Source: Clostridia bacterium
GTDB taxonomy: Bacteria; Bacillota; Clostridia; Oscillospirales; CAG-272
Direction of reading: 5' to 3'
Assembly: GCA_017621655.1 (NCBI GenBank)
Contig: JAGASS010000035.1
Coordinates: 1 to 62,513 of the forward strand
Length of the DNA stretch: 62,513 nucleotides
Shown here: positions 52,890 through 62,513 of the stretch, piece after piece
How positions within the stretch are numbered: position 1 is the stretch's first letter
Layout of the letters: every line of letters begins with the position of its first letter
The notes under the pieces: generated by a model
The model's database searches: none
The model's input: the letters and a program-made list of their open reading frames with translations, nothing else
What the model was told of the DNA's origin: nothing
Program-made: the position numbers and the translations under genes

Positions 52890-53519
52890 TTAGTTCTTGG
52901 AATAAAGCTCGACGATGAGGTGCTCCTCGAAGGGGAAGTCTACGTCGTCTCTCTGAGGGAGAGCTGCGACCTTAGCGACTACCTGTCCCTTATCAAGCTC
53001 GATCCACTTAGGAGTGATGTGAGAATCGAGGGACTCGATGAGTGCCTTGAACTTTTCAGAAGAACGGCTCTCTTCACGAAGAGTAATTACGTCACCTGCA
53101 CGAACGATGAGAGAAGGAATGTTTACCTTCTTACCGTTGAGACGGAAGTGACCGTGAGTTACGAGCTGACGAGCTTCCTTACGGCTGTTTGCAAGACCGA
53201 TTCTGTAGATAACGTTATCGAAACGTCTTTCAAGAAGGTTGAGGAGGTTTTCACCTGCAACGCCTTCGGTCTTTTCTGCCTTCTCGAAGTAACCCTTGAA
53301 CTGGTTCTCGAGAACGCCGTAGTATCTCTTTGCCTTCTGCTTTTCGCGGAACTGTACTCCGTATTCCTTTACGTTCTTTCTGCCATTACCGTGCTGGCCG
53401 GGAACGGAAGGATGCTTCTCTATTGCGCACTTGCCCGAAAGGCAACGGTCGCCCTTAAGGAAAAGCTTAGTGCCTTCTCTGCGGCAAAGCTTGCACACAG
53501 AGCCTGTATATCTTGCCAT
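52890..53519 (-). CDS. rpsD: 30S ribosomal protein S4
   Basis: The 209-residue protein has the zinc-binding cysteines C9, C12, C26 and C31 of the C+ S4 type and an S4 RNA-binding domain ([20 protein letters not shown] style, here [20 protein letters not shown]). It nucleates 30S assembly. Confidence 0.98.
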   Translation of the reverse strand: MARYTGSVCKLCRREGTKLFLKGDRCLSGKCAIEKHPSVPGQHGNGRKNVKEYGVQFREKQKAKRYYGVLENQFKGYFEKAEKTEGVAGENLLNLLERRFDNVIYRIGLANSRKEARQLVTHGHFRLNGKKVNIPSLIVRAGDVITLREESRSSEKFKALIESLDSHITPKWIELDKGQVVAKVAALPQRDDVDFPFEEHLIVELYSKN

Positions 53520-53554
53520 ACTGTTTTTTCCTCCTGCTTACTTAATGTGAGCCA

Positions 53555-53956
53555 TCAGACTCTTCTGCGCTTGGGGGGACGGCAACCGTTGTGAGGAATA
53601 GGAGTTACGTCCTTGATCATCTCAACGTTGAGTCCTGCTGTCTGAAGCGCACGGATAGCGGATTCTCTTCCCGATCCGGGTCCCTTAACGTAAACTTCTA
53701 CGCTCTTCATGCCGTGGTCAACTGCGATCTTTGCCGCGGTCTCAGATGCGCTCTGAGCGGCAAAGGGAGTAGACTTTCTCGAGCCCTTGAAGCCAAGTTC
53801 TCCGGCGGAAGCCCAGGAGATGGCGTTACCCGCCATATCGGTTACGGTTACGATTGTGTTGTTGAAAGTTGCCTGGATATGAACCTGACCTTTTTCAACG
53901 TTTTTGCGCTCACGGCGCTTTCTTACGACCTTCTTGGCCGAATTCTGTGCTGCCAT
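53555..53956 (-). CDS. rpsK: 30S ribosomal protein S11
   Basis: The 133-residue protein contains [20 protein letters not shown] and the C-terminal [19 protein letters not shown], which match S11. It sits on the platform of the small subunit. It follows rpsM by 13 nt. Confidence 0.98.
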   Translation of the reverse strand: MAAQNSAKKVVRKRRERKNVEKGQVHIQATFNNTIVTVTDMAGNAISWASAGELGFKGSRKSTPFAAQSASETAAKIAVDHGMKSVEVYVKGPGSGRESAIRALQTAGLNVEMIKDVTPIPHNGCRPPKRRRV

Positions 53957-53969
53957 TTAGTTCACCCCT

Positions 53970-54338
53970 TTACTTCTTCTTGTTAGCGATGGTCTTTGCG
54001 GGACCTTTGCGGGTTCTGGCATTAGTCTTGGTTCTCTGACCTCTTACGGGGAGACCCTTTCTGTGACGGATGCCACGGTAGCAATTTATCTCGACCATTC
54101 TCTTGATGTCAAGACCAACTTCACGGCGAAGATCACCCTCTACGTGGTAGTGGTTTTCGATCTCTTCACGGAGCTTTGCAATCTCTTCCTCGGTAAGGTC
54201 CTTTGCGCGGGTATCGGGGTTGATTCCGGTTACCTCGAGGATCTTCTTGGCAGAGGTTCTTCCGATGCCGTAAATATAGGTCAGAGCGATTTCAACGCGT
54301 TTTGCGTTCGGAATATCAACGCCTGCTATACGAGCCAT
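53970..54338 (-). CDS. rpsM: 30S ribosomal protein S13
   Basis: The 122-residue protein begins [20 protein letters not shown] and ends with the basic [15 protein letters not shown] tail typical of S13. It contacts the 50S subunit and P-site tRNA. Confidence 0.98.
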   Translation of the reverse strand: MARIAGVDIPNAKRVEIALTYIYGIGRTSAKKILEVTGINPDTRAKDLTEEEIAKLREEIENHYHVEGDLRREVGLDIKRMVEINCYRGIRHRKGLPVRGQRTKTNARTRKGPAKTIANKKK

Positions 54339-54356
54339 GTGATTTTCCCCTTTCTA

Positions 54357-54470
54357 TTAACCCTGTCTCTGTTTGTGCTTGGGATTCTCGCAAATTACCA
54401 TTATGCGTCCCTTGCGCTTGATGATTTTGCACTTTTCGCAAATCTTTTTAACGGATGGCTTAACCTTCAT
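54357..54470 (-). CDS. rpmJ: 50S ribosomal protein L36
   Basis: The 37-residue protein reads [15 protein letters not shown] with zinc ligands C11, C14, C27 and H32, the zinc-binding form of L36. It is followed by rpsM after 18 nt. It is short enough to be missed by most minimum-length filters. Confidence 0.97.
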   Translation of the reverse strand: MKVKPSVKKICEKCKIIKRKGRIMVICENPKHKQRQG

Positions 54471-54488
54471 TTTGTTACCATTCCTTTC

Positions 54489-54707
54489 TTATTTAGCACG
54501 CCAGGTGATTCTACCCTTTGTAAGGTCGTAGACGGAAACCTCAACGGTTACCTTATCTCCCGGCAATATCCATATATAGTTCATTCTGAGTTTGCCCGAA
54601 ATGTGGGCTGTTACGATGTGTCCGTTAGGGAGCTGAACCTTGAAGTGTGCGTTAGGCAGTGACTCAAGAACGACACCCTCGAACTCTACTACATCATCCT
54701 TAGGCAG
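54489..54707 (-). CDS. infA: Translation initiation factor IF-1, likely CTG start
   Basis: The 72-residue product contains [40 protein letters not shown] and YDLTKGRI, clear IF-1. In frame upstream of PKDDVVEF there are only CTG, CTT and ATT codons before a TGA stop; no ATG, GTG or TTG exists. A perfect AGGAGG lies 7 nt before the CTG at 54705-54707, which is therefore the best start. ATT and CTT are too close to the site. IF-1 occupies the A site during initiation. A sequencing error is the alternative. Confidence 0.93.
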   Translation of the reverse strand: MPKDDVVEFEGVVLESLPNAHFKVQLPNGHIVTAHISGKLRMNYIWILPGDKVTVEVSVYDLTKGRITWRAK

Positions 54708-54722
54708 AAGAATCCCTCCTCT

Positions 54723-54983
54723 TCAATTTACGATACTGTCATAGATATTTCCTTTTTCCTTTAAGAGCTTTCGGAGCACCCCGTCGGTCATTACCGACGG
54801 ATCTGTTTTATGCCCTTCAAGGATCGGAAATATATGCTTAATGTTTTTTCGTTTCGGTCGGGCGATTCTATGCTCGCGCCCGTCGCTTACGTAGGCGAAT
54901 GCCCCGTCAAGCTCGGTTACGAGATAAATCCTTCCCGTATCATGTCCCTTTAAGGATATGACATAACTGCCGCGTCTTATCAC
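54723..54983 (-). CDS. KOW-domain RNA-binding protein (L14e-like)
   Basis: The 86-residue protein starts at GTG 54981-54983, overlapping the map stop by 4 nt. It contains a KOW motif (RGSYVISLKGHDTGRIYLVT) and a basic KRKNIKHIF region. Such L14e/L6e/L27e-like proteins sit between map and infA in many Clostridia and are linked to ribosome function. A longer frame from 55088 lies wholly in map and is rejected. Confidence 0.88.
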   Translation of the reverse strand: MIRRGSYVISLKGHDTGRIYLVTELDGAFAYVSDGREHRIARPKRKNIKHIFPILEGHKTDPSVMTDGVLRKLLKEKGNIYDSIVN

Positions 54984-55741
54984 AGCGTTTCGTCCACTCT
55001 CGTCAGATATACGAGTCCTTCCTCGGTGAGTGCCACCGAATGCTCGTAATGTGCGGTGAGCGAGCCGTCTGCTGTAACGACGGTCCAACCGTCACGAAGC
55101 TCCTTGACTTCATAGGAGCCGGCGCTGACCATAGGTTCTATGGCAAGCGTCATTCCGGTTACGAGGCGCGGGCCTCGTCCGGGCTTTCCGTAGTTCGGTA
55201 CCTCAGGGTCCTCGTGAAGCTCTCTGCCCACACCGTGGCCGACGTACTTTCGGATCACCCCGAAGCCGCGGTCCTCGCAGTAAGTTTGGATAGCGTGACC
55301 GATATCACCGATCCTGTTTCCTTCCTTAAACTGCTCAGCTCCTCGGTAGAAGCTTTCCTTTGTCGTTTCTATAAGCTTCCGAGCACTCTCGGACACCTTT
55401 CCAACAGGAAACGTGTTTGCGCTGTCACCGGTGAAACCGCCGATGTTAGCACCAACGTCGATCTTCACGATGTCCCCCTCCTTGAGGATGACCTCAGGAG
55501 AAGGAATACCGTGTATGACCTGATCATTTATCGAGATGCAAGCGCTTCCGGGAAATCCGCCGTATCCTAAGAACGTCGGCTTTGCTCCGCACTTTTCGAT
55601 GTAGTTACGGATTATATCATCAAGGTGTTTGGTGCTTACGCCTTCTTTTATCGCTTCGCCGGCTAAAAGCAAAGCTTCACCCGTGATACGACCCGCTTTC
55701 TTCATCTTCTCGATCTGAAGTGAGTTTTTAAGCTGTATCAT
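54980..55741 (-). CDS. map: Methionine aminopeptidase
   Basis: The 253-residue metalloprotease removes N-terminal Met. Metal ligands lie in KIDVGANIGGFTGDSANTF (two aspartates), GHGVGRELHEDP (histidine) and AIEPM (glutamate) with a final glutamate near HYEHSVALTEEG. It is 5 nt from adk. It is type Ia. Confidence 0.97.
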   Translation of the reverse strand: MIQLKNSLQIEKMKKAGRITGEALLLAGEAIKEGVSTKHLDDIIRNYIEKCGAKPTFLGYGGFPGSACISINDQVIHGIPSPEVILKEGDIVKIDVGANIGGFTGDSANTFPVGKVSESARKLIETTKESFYRGAEQFKEGNRIGDIGHAIQTYCEDRGFGVIRKYVGHGVGRELHEDPEVPNYGKPGRGPRLVTGMTLAIEPMVSAGSYEVKELRDGWTVVTADGSLTAHYEHSVALTEEGLVYLTRVDETL

Positions 55742-55746
55742 AAATC

Positions 55747-56388
55747 TTAGGAGATACCGCCGTCGATCGTCTCGAAGGTGAGACGCGTCGTATCAGCGAC
55801 TTCTACCTGACCGACAACGAGCTTAAGCTTACCGGTCTTTTCATAGTAAGCTTTAAGCGGCTCGGTCTGCTCGTGATAGGTCTCAAGGCGGGAAAGTACC
55901 ACCTCGGGAGCGTCGTCACGGCGGATCGAAAGCTCGCTTCCGCAGCTGTCGCAGGTCTTTCCGTCCTTGCTCGGCTTGAACTCTGTGTGATAGGATGCGC
56001 CGCAGTTCGCGCAGACGCGTCTGCCACTCATACGAGTAACGATCGTCTCATCGGGAACTTCAATGCTGATCACCATATCAATGGTAACACCCATCGCATC
56101 AAGTGCTTCCGCCTGGGGAACGGTTCTGGGGAACCCGTCAAGGATGAAGCCATTATTGCAGTCATCCTTTGCGAGTCTTTCCTTAATAATTCCGATCACT
56201 ACCTCGTCGGGAACGAGCGCGCCGCTTTCGGTATATGCCTTAGCAGCGAGACCCATTTCGGTTCCGGTCTTGATCGCTTCTCTTATGATTGCGCCCGTAG
56301 AGATTGCGGGAATACCGTAGCGCTCACTGACCTTTTCGGCCTGAGTGCCCTTACCTGCGCCGGGAGCACCGAGAAAAATTATTTTCAT
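55747..56388 (-). CDS. adk: Adenylate kinase
   Basis: The 213-residue enzyme interconverts AMP and ATP with ADP. P-loop GAPGAGKGT at 7-15; DGFPRT for AMP; and a zinc lid with C126, C129, C146 and C149. The start at 56388 follows GGAGGAAAG. A longer frame has no similarity. Confidence 0.97.
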   Translation of the reverse strand: MKIIFLGAPGAGKGTQAEKVSERYGIPAISTGAIIREAIKTGTEMGLAAKAYTESGALVPDEVVIGIIKERLAKDDCNNGFILDGFPRTVPQAEALDAMGVTIDMVISIEVPDETIVTRMSGRRVCANCGASYHTEFKPSKDGKTCDSCGSELSIRRDDAPEVVLSRLETYHEQTEPLKAYYEKTGKLKLVVGQVEVADTTRLTFETIDGGIS

Positions 56389-56407
56389 ACGCTTTCCTCC
56401 GTATCTA

Positions 56408-57709
56408 TCACTCAAGGAAGCCCTTGTAGTGACGCATAGCGAGCTGCGACTCAAGGTCGCGTACAGTTTCGAGTGCAACGCCGATTACGATAAGAAGCGA
56501 CGTACCGCCCATAGCGATAACACCGAAATGCGCGCTATCGATCAGGTTTGCAAGCATAGGCAGACCTGCAATCACGATAAGGAAGAGTGCGCCTATCAAG
56601 GTAACTCTGTTAAGAATCTTCTTGATATAGTCGGCAGTAGGACGTCCGGGACGAATACCGGGAACGAAACCGCCGTTTTTCTTAAGGTTATTCGATACCT
56701 CAACGGTGTTGAAGCTTATCGAGATGTAGAAATACGAGAACGCTACGATCAGTGCAACCGTAAGAACTGCATAGAACCAGGAGTCGGGTGTGAAGAAGTT
56801 AATAAACTTCCACCAGAAACCGCCCTCCTTGGGCTGTGCAAACGCGCCTATCGTTGCGGGAAGCGAAACGATAGAGGAAGCGAAGATGACCGGCATAACG
56901 CCTGCCATGTTCAGCTTAAGCGGAAGGTTGCTGCTCTGTCCGCCGTACATCTTACGGCCGACAACGCGCTTTGCGTACTGAACGGGTATTCTTCTTTCAC
57001 TGTTCGTAATGAACACGATAAGAACGATGACCGCGAGCAAGATGATAACCGAAAGAATTGCCGAGAAGATATTGTAGAAACCGCCAGCCTTGACCTGAGA
57101 AAGGAGTCTTGCAGCAGCTTCGGACCCACTGGAAAGGATGTTAACGAAGAGTATCATAGATACGCCGTTACCGATTCCGTGCTCGTTTATCTTGTCAGCC
57201 AGCCACATTACAAGTGCAGCACCTGCGCAGTAGCAAGAAACCATTACAAGCATTCTGAGAGTTTCGCTGTTAGTATCTATGAGGAACAGCGTGTTGTTCT
57301 TCAGAAGGTTGTAATAACCGTAAGCTGTAACAAGGGAGAGCGCTATCGTAAGATAGCGGGTGTATTTGTTTATCTTCTGTCTGCCCTCTTCGCCGTCCTT
57401 AGAAAGACGCTCAAGAGCAGGGATAGCTATTGTTAAAAGCTGAATAACGATCTGAGCCGTAATGTACGGGGAGACCGAAAGGGCAAAAAGCTTTGCCTGA
57501 GAAAATCCGTTACCCGAAATAGTTGCCAGGTAATTGAATATACCGCCCATATTTCCGAATCCTGCTTCAGGAGAGGAAATAATGAGGGGGTTTACGTAGG
57601 GCACGGGGATGCATGAACCAAGACGGTAAAGAAGAAGAATCACGAGAGTGAAAATTATCTTTTTCTTGAGGTCAGGCGTTCTCCAAGCGTTTACTACTGT
57701 TTTGAACAC
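56408..57709 (-). CDS. secY: Preprotein translocase SecY
   Basis: The 433-residue channel protein has about 10 transmembrane helices (IIFTLVILLLYRLGSCIPVP at TM1, GIGNGVSMILF, PLKLNMAGVMPVIFASSIV, IRPGRPTADYI). It forms the SecYEG pore. It lies in its standard place between rplO and adk. Confidence 0.98.
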   Translation of the reverse strand: MFKTVVNAWRTPDLKKKIIFTLVILLLYRLGSCIPVPYVNPLIISSPEAGFGNMGGIFNYLATISGNGFSQAKLFALSVSPYITAQIVIQLLTIAIPALERLSKDGEEGRQKINKYTRYLTIALSLVTAYGYYNLLKNNTLFLIDTNSETLRMLVMVSCYCAGAALVMWLADKINEHGIGNGVSMILFVNILSSGSEAAARLLSQVKAGGFYNIFSAILSVIILLAVIVLIVFITNSERRIPVQYAKRVVGRKMYGGQSSNLPLKLNMAGVMPVIFASSIVSLPATIGAFAQPKEGGFWWKFINFFTPDSWFYAVLTVALIVAFSYFYISISFNTVEVSNNLKKNGGFVPGIRPGRPTADYIKKILNRVTLIGALFLIVIAGLPMLANLIDSAHFGVIAMGGTSLLIVIGVALETVRDLESQLAMRHYKGFLE

Positions 57710-58150
57710 TTAAACCACCTCGCACTTTCCGCCTGCTGCTTCGATCTTTTCCTTCGCAGCCGCGGTGAATGCGGCGGCGCGAACGGTAAGCTTCTTAGTA
57801 ACGTCGCCGTTACCGAGAATCTTAAGACCGTCATCTGCCTTGCGTGCAAGGCCAGCGTCGAGAAGGAGCTGGTGATCGATCACCGCACCGTCCTCGAAGC
57901 AGTTGAGCGCCGAAATATTGACTGTGGTGTATTCCTTTGCAAATTTGTTTTTAAAGCCTCTCTTCGGAAGCTTTCTGTAAAGCGGGATCTGTCCGCCTTC
58001 GAAGCCGGGGCGTACGCCGCCGCCGGAGCGAGCATTCTGACCCTTGTGTCCCTTGCCGGCAGTCTTGCCGTTTCCGGAGCCGGGGCCTCTGCCCTTACGC
58101 CATGCGTCTTTTACAGATCCTTCAGCCGGTGTAAGTTCATGGAGCTTCAT
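57710..58150 (-). CDS. rplO: 50S ribosomal protein L15
   Basis: The 146-residue protein begins [20 protein letters not shown] and includes [20 protein letters not shown]15's basic glycine-rich extension. It is in the normal order. Confidence 0.98.
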   Translation of the reverse strand: MKLHELTPAEGSVKDAWRKGRGPGSGNGKTAGKGHKGQNARSGGGVRPGFEGGQIPLYRKLPKRGFKNKFAKEYTTVNISALNCFEDGAVIDHQLLLDAGLARKADDGLKILGNGDVTKKLTVRAAAFTAAAKEKIEAAGGKCEVV

Positions 58151-58176
58151 TGGAGTTCCTCCTTATTAGTATAGAA

Positions 58177-58359
58177 TCAGCCCTGCTTCTCAACCTTAAC
58201 AAGGTGAGAAATTACCTTGACCTTACCGGCGAGAACTGCGTCGTCTGCGTGTACGATGCTGTCACCGATCTTTTCAAGTCCGAGCGATTTAGCGGTTGCC
58301 TTCTGATTGGGCTTCGCGCCGATTGTGCTCTTTACGAGCGTTACCTTTACGTTTTCCAT
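58177..58359 (-). CDS. rpmD: 50S ribosomal protein L30
   Basis: The 60-residue protein includes VTLVKSTIGAKPNQKATAKS, the L30 signature. It sits between rpsE and rplO. Confidence 0.97.
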   Translation of the reverse strand: MENVKVTLVKSTIGAKPNQKATAKSLGLEKIGDSIVHADDAVLAGKVKVISHLVKVEKQG

Positions 58360-58376
58360 TTTCTAACCTCCCGTTA

Positions 58377-58874
58377 TCAAAGCTCAGAAACGTCAATGCC
58401 GCGGGCCTTAGCGACCTCTTCAGCAGTGCGGAGAGCCTTAAGGCCCTCGAAGGTTGCCTTAACGACGTTTACGGGGTTGTTGGAACGAAGGCACTTAGCT
58501 CTGACATCGCGGACACCCGCCATCTCAAGAACCTTTCTTGCAGTGCCGCCGGCGATAAGTCCGGTACCTTCAGAAGCGGGCTTAAGAAGAACCTTACCTG
58601 CGCCGTATACACCGAGAACCTCGTGGGGAATGGTAGTACCCTTGAGGGATACGGTGATCATATTTTTCTTTGCATCTTCGATGCCCTTGCGGATAGCTTC
58701 CGGAACTTCGGCTGCTTTGCCGAGGCCGTAGCCGACGTGACCGTTTCCGTCACCTACTACCATAAGAGCTGCGAAACGTGCTATACGTCCGCCCTTTACG
58801 GTCTTAGATACACGGTTTACGACAACGAGCTTTTCCTGAAGGTCACCGGTATTCGGATTGAATTTCTTTTCCAT
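58377..58874 (-). CDS. rpsE: 30S ribosomal protein S5
   Basis: The 165-residue protein has [20 protein letters not shown] and [20 protein letters not shown], typical S5 sequence linked to decoding fidelity. Confidence 0.98.
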   Translation of the reverse strand: MEKKFNPNTGDLQEKLVVVNRVSKTVKGGRIARFAALMVVGDGNGHVGYGLGKAAEVPEAIRKGIEDAKKNMITVSLKGTTIPHEVLGVYGAGKVLLKPASEGTGLIAGGTARKVLEMAGVRDVRAKCLRSNNPVNVVKATFEGLKALRTAEEVAKARGIDVSEL

Positions 58875-58892
58875 AATTAACCTCCGTTATCC

Positions 58893-59252
58893 TCAGAACT
58901 TGAGGCCGCCCTCGCGGGCGCCTTCAGCGAGCTCAAGCACGCGTCCGTGATAGATGTATCCGCCACGGTCGAATACTACGTTTTCGATGCCCTTGGAAAG
59001 AGCGATCTCTGCGATCTTCTTGCCGACTTCTCTTGCTGCTGCCTTGTTGCCGCCGTTGCCTTCGAAGCTCTTACCGAGAGTCGAAGCGGAGCAAAGGGTT
59101 ACGCCGTTAACGTCGTCAATGATCTGTGCCTGAATGTTCTTAAGAGAACGGTAGACACAGAGGCGAGGACACTCGGGAGTTCCGGAGATCTTCGCACGAA
59201 TGCGCTTATGTCTCTTCTGGCGCTGAATGTTTGCGTCTTTTCTGCTAACCAT
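58893..59252 (-). CDS. rplR: 50S ribosomal protein L18
   Basis: The 119-residue protein has [20 protein letters not shown] and [20 protein letters not shown] at the end, as in L18, which binds 5S rRNA. Confidence 0.98.
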   Translation of the reverse strand: MVSRKDANIQRQKRHKRIRAKISGTPECPRLCVYRSLKNIQAQIIDDVNGVTLCSASTLGKSFEGNGGNKAAAREVGKKIAEIALSKGIENVVFDRGGYIYHGRVLELAEGAREGGLKF

Positions 59253-59270
59253 TTATGTCTACTCCCTTCT

Positions 59271-59810
59271 TTATTTACCGGTCTTACCGGCCTTGCGGCG
59301 GATGAATTCACCGGAGTACTTGATACCCTTGCCGAGGTAGGGCTCGGGGGGTCTCTTCTCACGGATCTGTGCCGCGATCTGTCCAACGGACTGCTTCGAG
59401 ATACCCTTAACGATTACAGTAGTCTGGTCGGGTGCCTCAAAGGTGATTCCGTTTTCTTCTACGAACTCAACAGTGTGAGAGTAACCGAGGTTAAGCACGA
59501 GCTTATTGCCCTGCTTCTGCGCACGGTAACCTACGCCGATGATCTCGAGCTTCTTGGAATAGCCCTCGGTTACACCGATGACCATGTTGTTTATAAGGGT
59601 ACGGCTGAGGCCGTGAAGTGCTCTACATTCCTTCTCGTCGTTTTCACGAGTAACGATTACTTCGTTGCCTTCAACCTTAACTGTGATAGAAGGGCGGATC
59701 TTCTCGGAAAGCTCTCCGAGCTTGCCCTTTACGGTTACGAGATTGTCTTCACCAACGGTAACAGTAACACCGGCGGGAAGAACGATGGGCTGTCTGCCTA
59801 TTCTTGACAT
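59271..59810 (-). CDS. rplF: 50S ribosomal protein L6
   Basis: The 179-residue protein begins [19 protein letters not shown] and ends with [20 protein letters not shown], the L6 signature. Confidence 0.98.
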   Translation of the reverse strand: MSRIGRQPIVLPAGVTVTVGEDNLVTVKGKLGELSEKIRPSITVKVEGNEVIVTRENDEKECRALHGLSRTLINNMVIGVTEGYSKKLEIIGVGYRAQKQGNKLVLNLGYSHTVEFVEENGITFEAPDQTTVIVKGISKQSVGQIAAQIREKRPPEPYLGKGIKYSGEFIRRKAGKTGK

Positions 59811-59828
59811 ATTCTTTCCCTCCTGATA

Positions 59829-60224
59829 TTACCATACGAAGGCGAGAACTTCGCCGCCGATGTTGTTCTTACGAGCTTCCTTGTCGGTCATAACACCCTT
59901 AGAGGTAGATACGATAGCGACTCCGAGGCCGTTCATTACGCGGGGCATATCCTCGCAGCTAGCGTAGATACGGAGACCGGGCTTGGAGACTCTGCGGAGA
60001 CCCTTGATCGCCTTGTCCTTACCGTTGTACTTAAGCGTTACGCGGATGATTCCCTGCTTGCCGTCCTCAACGATGTTGTAGCCCTTGATGTAACCCTCTT
60101 TTACGAGGATGTCTGCAATGGACTTCTTCATGTTAGAGGCGGGAATATCAACTGTTTCATGCTTTGCATTACTTGCGTTGCGGATTCTTGTGAGCATATC
60201 CGCAATTACGTCTGACATCTGCAT
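59829..60224 (-). CDS. rpsH: 30S ribosomal protein S8
   Basis: The 131-residue protein contains [20 protein letters not shown] and [25 protein letters not shown] is 9 nt from the ATG at 60224, so the longer start is used over the ATG two codons on. S8 also controls this operon in other bacteria. Confidence 0.97.
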   Translation of the reverse strand: MQMSDVIADMLTRIRNASNAKHETVDIPASNMKKSIADILVKEGYIKGYNIVEDGKQGIIRVTLKYNGKDKAIKGLRRVSKPGLRIYASCEDMPRVMNGLGVAIVSTSKGVMTDKEARKNNIGGEVLAFVW

Positions 60225-60292
60225 TTAATATTTCCTCCTTTGTAAACCAGCTTTGCTTACGACTTGTCAGTATTTGTCGCAGGCAGTTCTGC

Positions 60293-60478
60293 TTACCACG
60301 ATGCCTTTCTTACTCCGGGGATCTCGCCCTTGTATGCGAGCTCTCTGAAGCAGATACGGCAAATTCCGAATTTACGAAGATAAGCGTGCGGGCGTCCGCA
60401 GATCTTACATCTGTTGTACTCGCGAGTACTGTACTTCTGGGGTGCCTGCTGCTTGAGTTTCATAGCCTTTCTTGCCAT
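60293..60478 (-). CDS. rpsN: 30S ribosomal protein S14, zinc type
   Basis: The 61-residue protein has cysteines at 24, 27, 40 and 43 (CKIC and CRIC) and the short length of the zinc-containing S14 type, as in most Firmicutes. Confidence 0.98.
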   Translation of the reverse strand: MARKAMKLKQQAPQKYSTREYNRCKICGRPHAYLRKFGICRICFRELAYKGEIPGVRKASW

Positions 60479-60495
60479 CTCGTTATCTCCTTCTC

Positions 60496-61035
60496 TTACT
60501 TAGCGAAGGGAGCGCCCATAAGAGTGAGCAGCTCTCTTGCTTCTTCGTCGGTCTTAGCGGTAGTAACGAAAACGATGTCCATACCGCGGATCTTCTCTAC
60601 CTTATCGTACTCGATCTCGGGGAATATAAGCTGTTCCTTAAGTCCGAGAGAGTAGTTACCACGTCCGTCGAAGCCGTTGGGATTGATACCCTTGAAGTCA
60701 CGGACACGGGGGAGAGAGAGGTTGAAGAGACGGTCAATGAACTCGTACATTCTATCGCCGCGAAGAGTAACCTTTGCGCCGATCTTCTGTCCTGCACGGA
60801 GCTTGAAGTTAGCGACGGACTTCTTTGCGTACGTAGGAACGGCCTTCTGACCGGTGATAAGAGTGAGGTCAGCGATGATGGTATCGATAACCTTAGCATT
60901 TTCCTTAGCGTCGCCTGCGCCGATGTTAAGAACGATCTTATCAAGACGCGGGATCTGCATGGGGCTCTTATACTCAAACTTCTTCATGAGTGCAGGAGCA
61001 ACCTCGGAATTATAAACTGTCTTAAGTCTTGCCAT
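60496..61035 (-). CDS. rplE: 50S ribosomal protein L5
   Basis: The 179-residue protein includes [20 protein letters not shown] and [21 protein letters not shown]5 motifs that bind 5S rRNA. The ATG at 61035, 9 nt after AGGAGG, is preferred over a TTG at 61041. Confidence 0.98.
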   Translation of the reverse strand: MARLKTVYNSEVAPALMKKFEYKSPMQIPRLDKIVLNIGAGDAKENAKVIDTIIADLTLITGQKAVPTYAKKSVANFKLRAGQKIGAKVTLRGDRMYEFIDRLFNLSLPRVRDFKGINPNGFDGRGNYSLGLKEQLIFPEIEYDKVEKIRGMDIVFVTTAKTDEEARELLTLMGAPFAK

Positions 61036-61049
61036 TACCAAGTTCCTCC

Positions 61050-61379
61050 TTACTCGAATTCATATCCGCACTTGCAAACGCGGACCTTAGTCTTAACGCC
61101 GTCTTTATCTACCTTGTAGGTAACGGAGGGGCGGATGCCCTTCTCGCACTTGGGGCAGTAAAGCTGGACCTTGCAGGCGTACATAGCGCCTTCTACCTTG
61201 ATGATGCCGCCCTGGTCACCCTGCTTGCGGGGCTTTACGTGGCGGGTTACGATGTTAACGCCCTTAACGATAACCTTGCCTTCCTTGGGAGAAGTTTCAA
61301 GAACTTCGCCCTTGAGGCCCTTATCGTCGCCGGATACTACGATGACAGTATCGCCTTTTTTAACATGAAGCTTTTCCAT
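61050..61379 (-). CDS. rplX: 50S ribosomal protein L24
   Basis: The 109-residue protein has the KOW-type start [20 protein letters not shown] and two Cys pairs (C75, C78 and C102, C104: CPKC and CKCG), a common zinc-like variant of bacterial L24. Confidence 0.98.
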   Translation of the reverse strand: MEKLHVKKGDTVIVVSGDDKGLKGEVLETSPKEGKVIVKGVNIVTRHVKPRKQGDQGGIIKVEGAMYACKVQLYCPKCEKGIRPSVTYKVDKDGVKTKVRVCKCGYEFE

Positions 61380-61397
61380 TTTAACGATACCTCCATC

Positions 61398-61766
61398 TTA
61401 AAGTACTTCGGGAGCGAGGGAGAGGATCTTGAGGTAAGATTTCTCACGAAGCTCTCTTGCTACCGGTCCGAAAATACGGGTTCCTACGGGGTTCTTATCT
61501 TCCTTGATAATAACCGCTGCGTTCTCATCGAACTTGATATACGATCCGTCGTTTCTCTTGAGACCCTTAACAGAACGAACGATAACTGCCTTTACGACGT
61601 CACCCTTCTTTACCTGTCCGCCGGGAGCTGCCTTCTTAACGGCTGCTACTACGACGTCGCCGATATTTGCATAACGGCGTCCGGAGCCACCAAGCACGCG
61701 GATACACATAATCTCTTTGGCGCCGGTGTTATCGGCAACCTTCATATATGACTGCTGCTGTATCAA
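61398..61766 (-). CDS. rplN: 50S ribosomal protein L14
   Basis: The 122-residue protein begins [20 protein letters not shown] and ends [18 protein letters not shown]14 signatures. Confidence 0.98.
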   Translation of the reverse strand: MIQQQSYMKVADNTGAKEIMCIRVLGGSGRRYANIGDVVVAAVKKAAPGGQVKKGDVVKAVIVRSVKGLKRNDGSYIKFDENAAVIIKEDKNPVGTRIFGPVARELREKSYLKILSLAPEVL

Positions 61767-61835
61767 TGTGCAAATCCTCCTTTGAGTCGAACCTTGGCTT
61801 GCACGGGAATATTCCCGCTCTGCTGTTTCCGACTG

Positions 61836-62093
61836 TTATTTTGCTTTCTCGATAATGTTAACAAGGCGCCATCTCTTGGTCTTGGAAAGGGGACGGGTCT
61901 CCATTACCTCAACCTTATCGCCAACACCGCACTCATTGTTTTCGTCATGAGCGTGGATCTTGACGGTGTGCTTGATGACCTTGCCATACTTGGGGTGCTT
62001 AACGTTGTCGGCGATAGCAACTACGATGGTCTTATCCATCTTGGTGCTTACAACCATGCCGACTCTGGTTTTTCTAAGATTTCTTTCTTCCAT
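61836..62093 (-). CDS. rpsQ: 30S ribosomal protein S17
   Basis: The 85-residue protein includes [20 protein letters not shown] and [20 protein letters not shown]17 motifs. Confidence 0.98.
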   Translation of the reverse strand: MEERNLRKTRVGMVVSTKMDKTIVVAIADNVKHPKYGKVIKHTVKIHAHDENNECGVGDKVEVMETRPLSKTKRWRLVNIIEKAK

Positions 62094-62119
62094 GAGTCTT
62101 TACTCCTCTCGCTTTCTCA

Positions 62120-62308
62120 TTATGCGTTCTTCTCGTTGAGAACGGTCATAACGCGTGCGATGTCCTTCTTGACCTCACCGATGCGGTGGGGGTTCTCAAG
62201 CTGGTTGATCGCATTCTGGAAACGGAGGTTAAAAAGCTCGTTCTTGAGCTCCTTGAGCTTTGCTTCGAGCTCTTCGGAAGACATATTTCTGATATCGTAT
62301 GCTTTCAC
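62120..62308 (-). CDS. rpmC: 50S ribosomal protein L29
   Basis: The 62-residue protein has [20 protein letters not shown] and [20 protein letters not shown], typical L29 helices near the peptide exit. Confidence 0.98.
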   Translation of the reverse strand: MKAYDIRNMSSEELEAKLKELKNELFNLRFQNAINQLENPHRIGEVKKDIARVMTVLNEKNA

Positions 62309-62311
62309 GGC

Positions 62312-62513
62312 TTATTCCTCCTCGGAAATAGTGTCGTTCTTGGTGATGAACTTGCACTTGATGGGGAGCTTGTGAGATGCAAGGCGCATTGCTTCCTTTG
62401 CATCAGCTTCCGATACACCGCTCATCTCGAACATGATACGTCCCGGCTTAACAACTGCTACCCAGTACTCAGGAGAACCCTTACCGGAACCCATTCGGGT
62501 CTCAGCCGGCTTC
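62312..62513 (-). CDS. rplP: 50S ribosomal protein L16, C-terminal part
   Basis: The visible 67 or so residues include [20 protein letters not shown] and [20 protein letters not shown], clear L16. The N-terminus lies beyond the right edge. It is 3 nt from rpmC. Confidence 0.97.
   Translation of the reverse strand, partial: KPAETRMGSGKGSPEYWVAVVKPGRIMFEMSGVSEADAKEAMRLASHKLPIKCKFITKNDTISEEE

Overview
The window reads as chromosomal DNA of a low-to-mid GC Gram-positive of class Clostridia, probably an uncultured gut lineage near Oscillospirales or Christensenellales. This rests on a SCIFF peptide with its radical SAM maturase, RemA/YicC/Gmk/RpoZ/PriA order, a KOW RNA-binding gene between map and infA, meso-DAP dehydrogenase, zinc-type ribosomal proteins S4, S14 and L36, and YugP- and DUF5685-type genes. 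The species is inferred, not proven.

Region 1 (1-9,200) is an accessory island of lower GC. It holds, on the minus strand, a Wadjet-type anti-plasmid operon (jetA-jetB-jetC and the first 23 codons of jetD), a truncated serine recombinase, and an XRE repressor with a DUF6236-like protein. On the plus strand is a Fic-domain protein with its own promoter and terminator. The right edge carries an 11-bp tandem triplet and a small palindrome.

Region 2 (9,200-18,700) holds the SCIFF operon (peptide scfA, maturase scfB, a PLP decarboxylase, a GNAT acetyltransferase), an OmpR-type two-component system, and a secreted repeat protein with a 43-residue peptide downstream. Several spacers carry members of a dispersed palindromic repeat.

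Region 3 (18,700-31,000) is the lysine/diaminopimelate locus. dapA-dapB-lysA runs leftward from a lysine riboswitch with a clear promoter and terminator, and ddh lies on the right. Between them sits a compact plus-strand phage-head cassette: large terminase, capsid, portal, scaffold, connectors, a fibre-like protein, holin-type membrane proteins, and an amidase endolysin with a SPOR-like tail. It has no integrase, repressor, replication gene, small terminase, tail tube or tape measure. A Cys/Asn-rich protein follows before a strong terminator. This intact, tail-less, integrase-less cassette inside a housekeeping pathway is the most unusual item here.

Region 4 (31,000-45,900) is mostly housekeeping on the minus strand: DUF1015, NUDIX, rsmB, yugP-like, fmt, def, priA, rpoZ, gmk, remA, yicC, a DnaJ-domain protein with a Cys-rich tail, DUF5685, a cation/proton antiporter and a nitroreductase.

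Region 5 (45,900-51,200) is a four-gene sugar-phosphate-like operon (deoxyhypusine-synthase-like protein, PfkB kinase-HAD phosphatase fusion, aldose-epimerase-like protein, SIS isomerase) with a divergent AraC regulator. It resembles a heptose pathway lacking the nucleotidyltransferase, plus a DHS-like enzyme of unknown role.

Region 6 (51,200-62,513) is the spc-alpha ribosomal operon on the minus strand, from rplP (cut by the window end) to rplQ. infA has no ATG, GTG or TTG start in frame and appears to begin with CTG.
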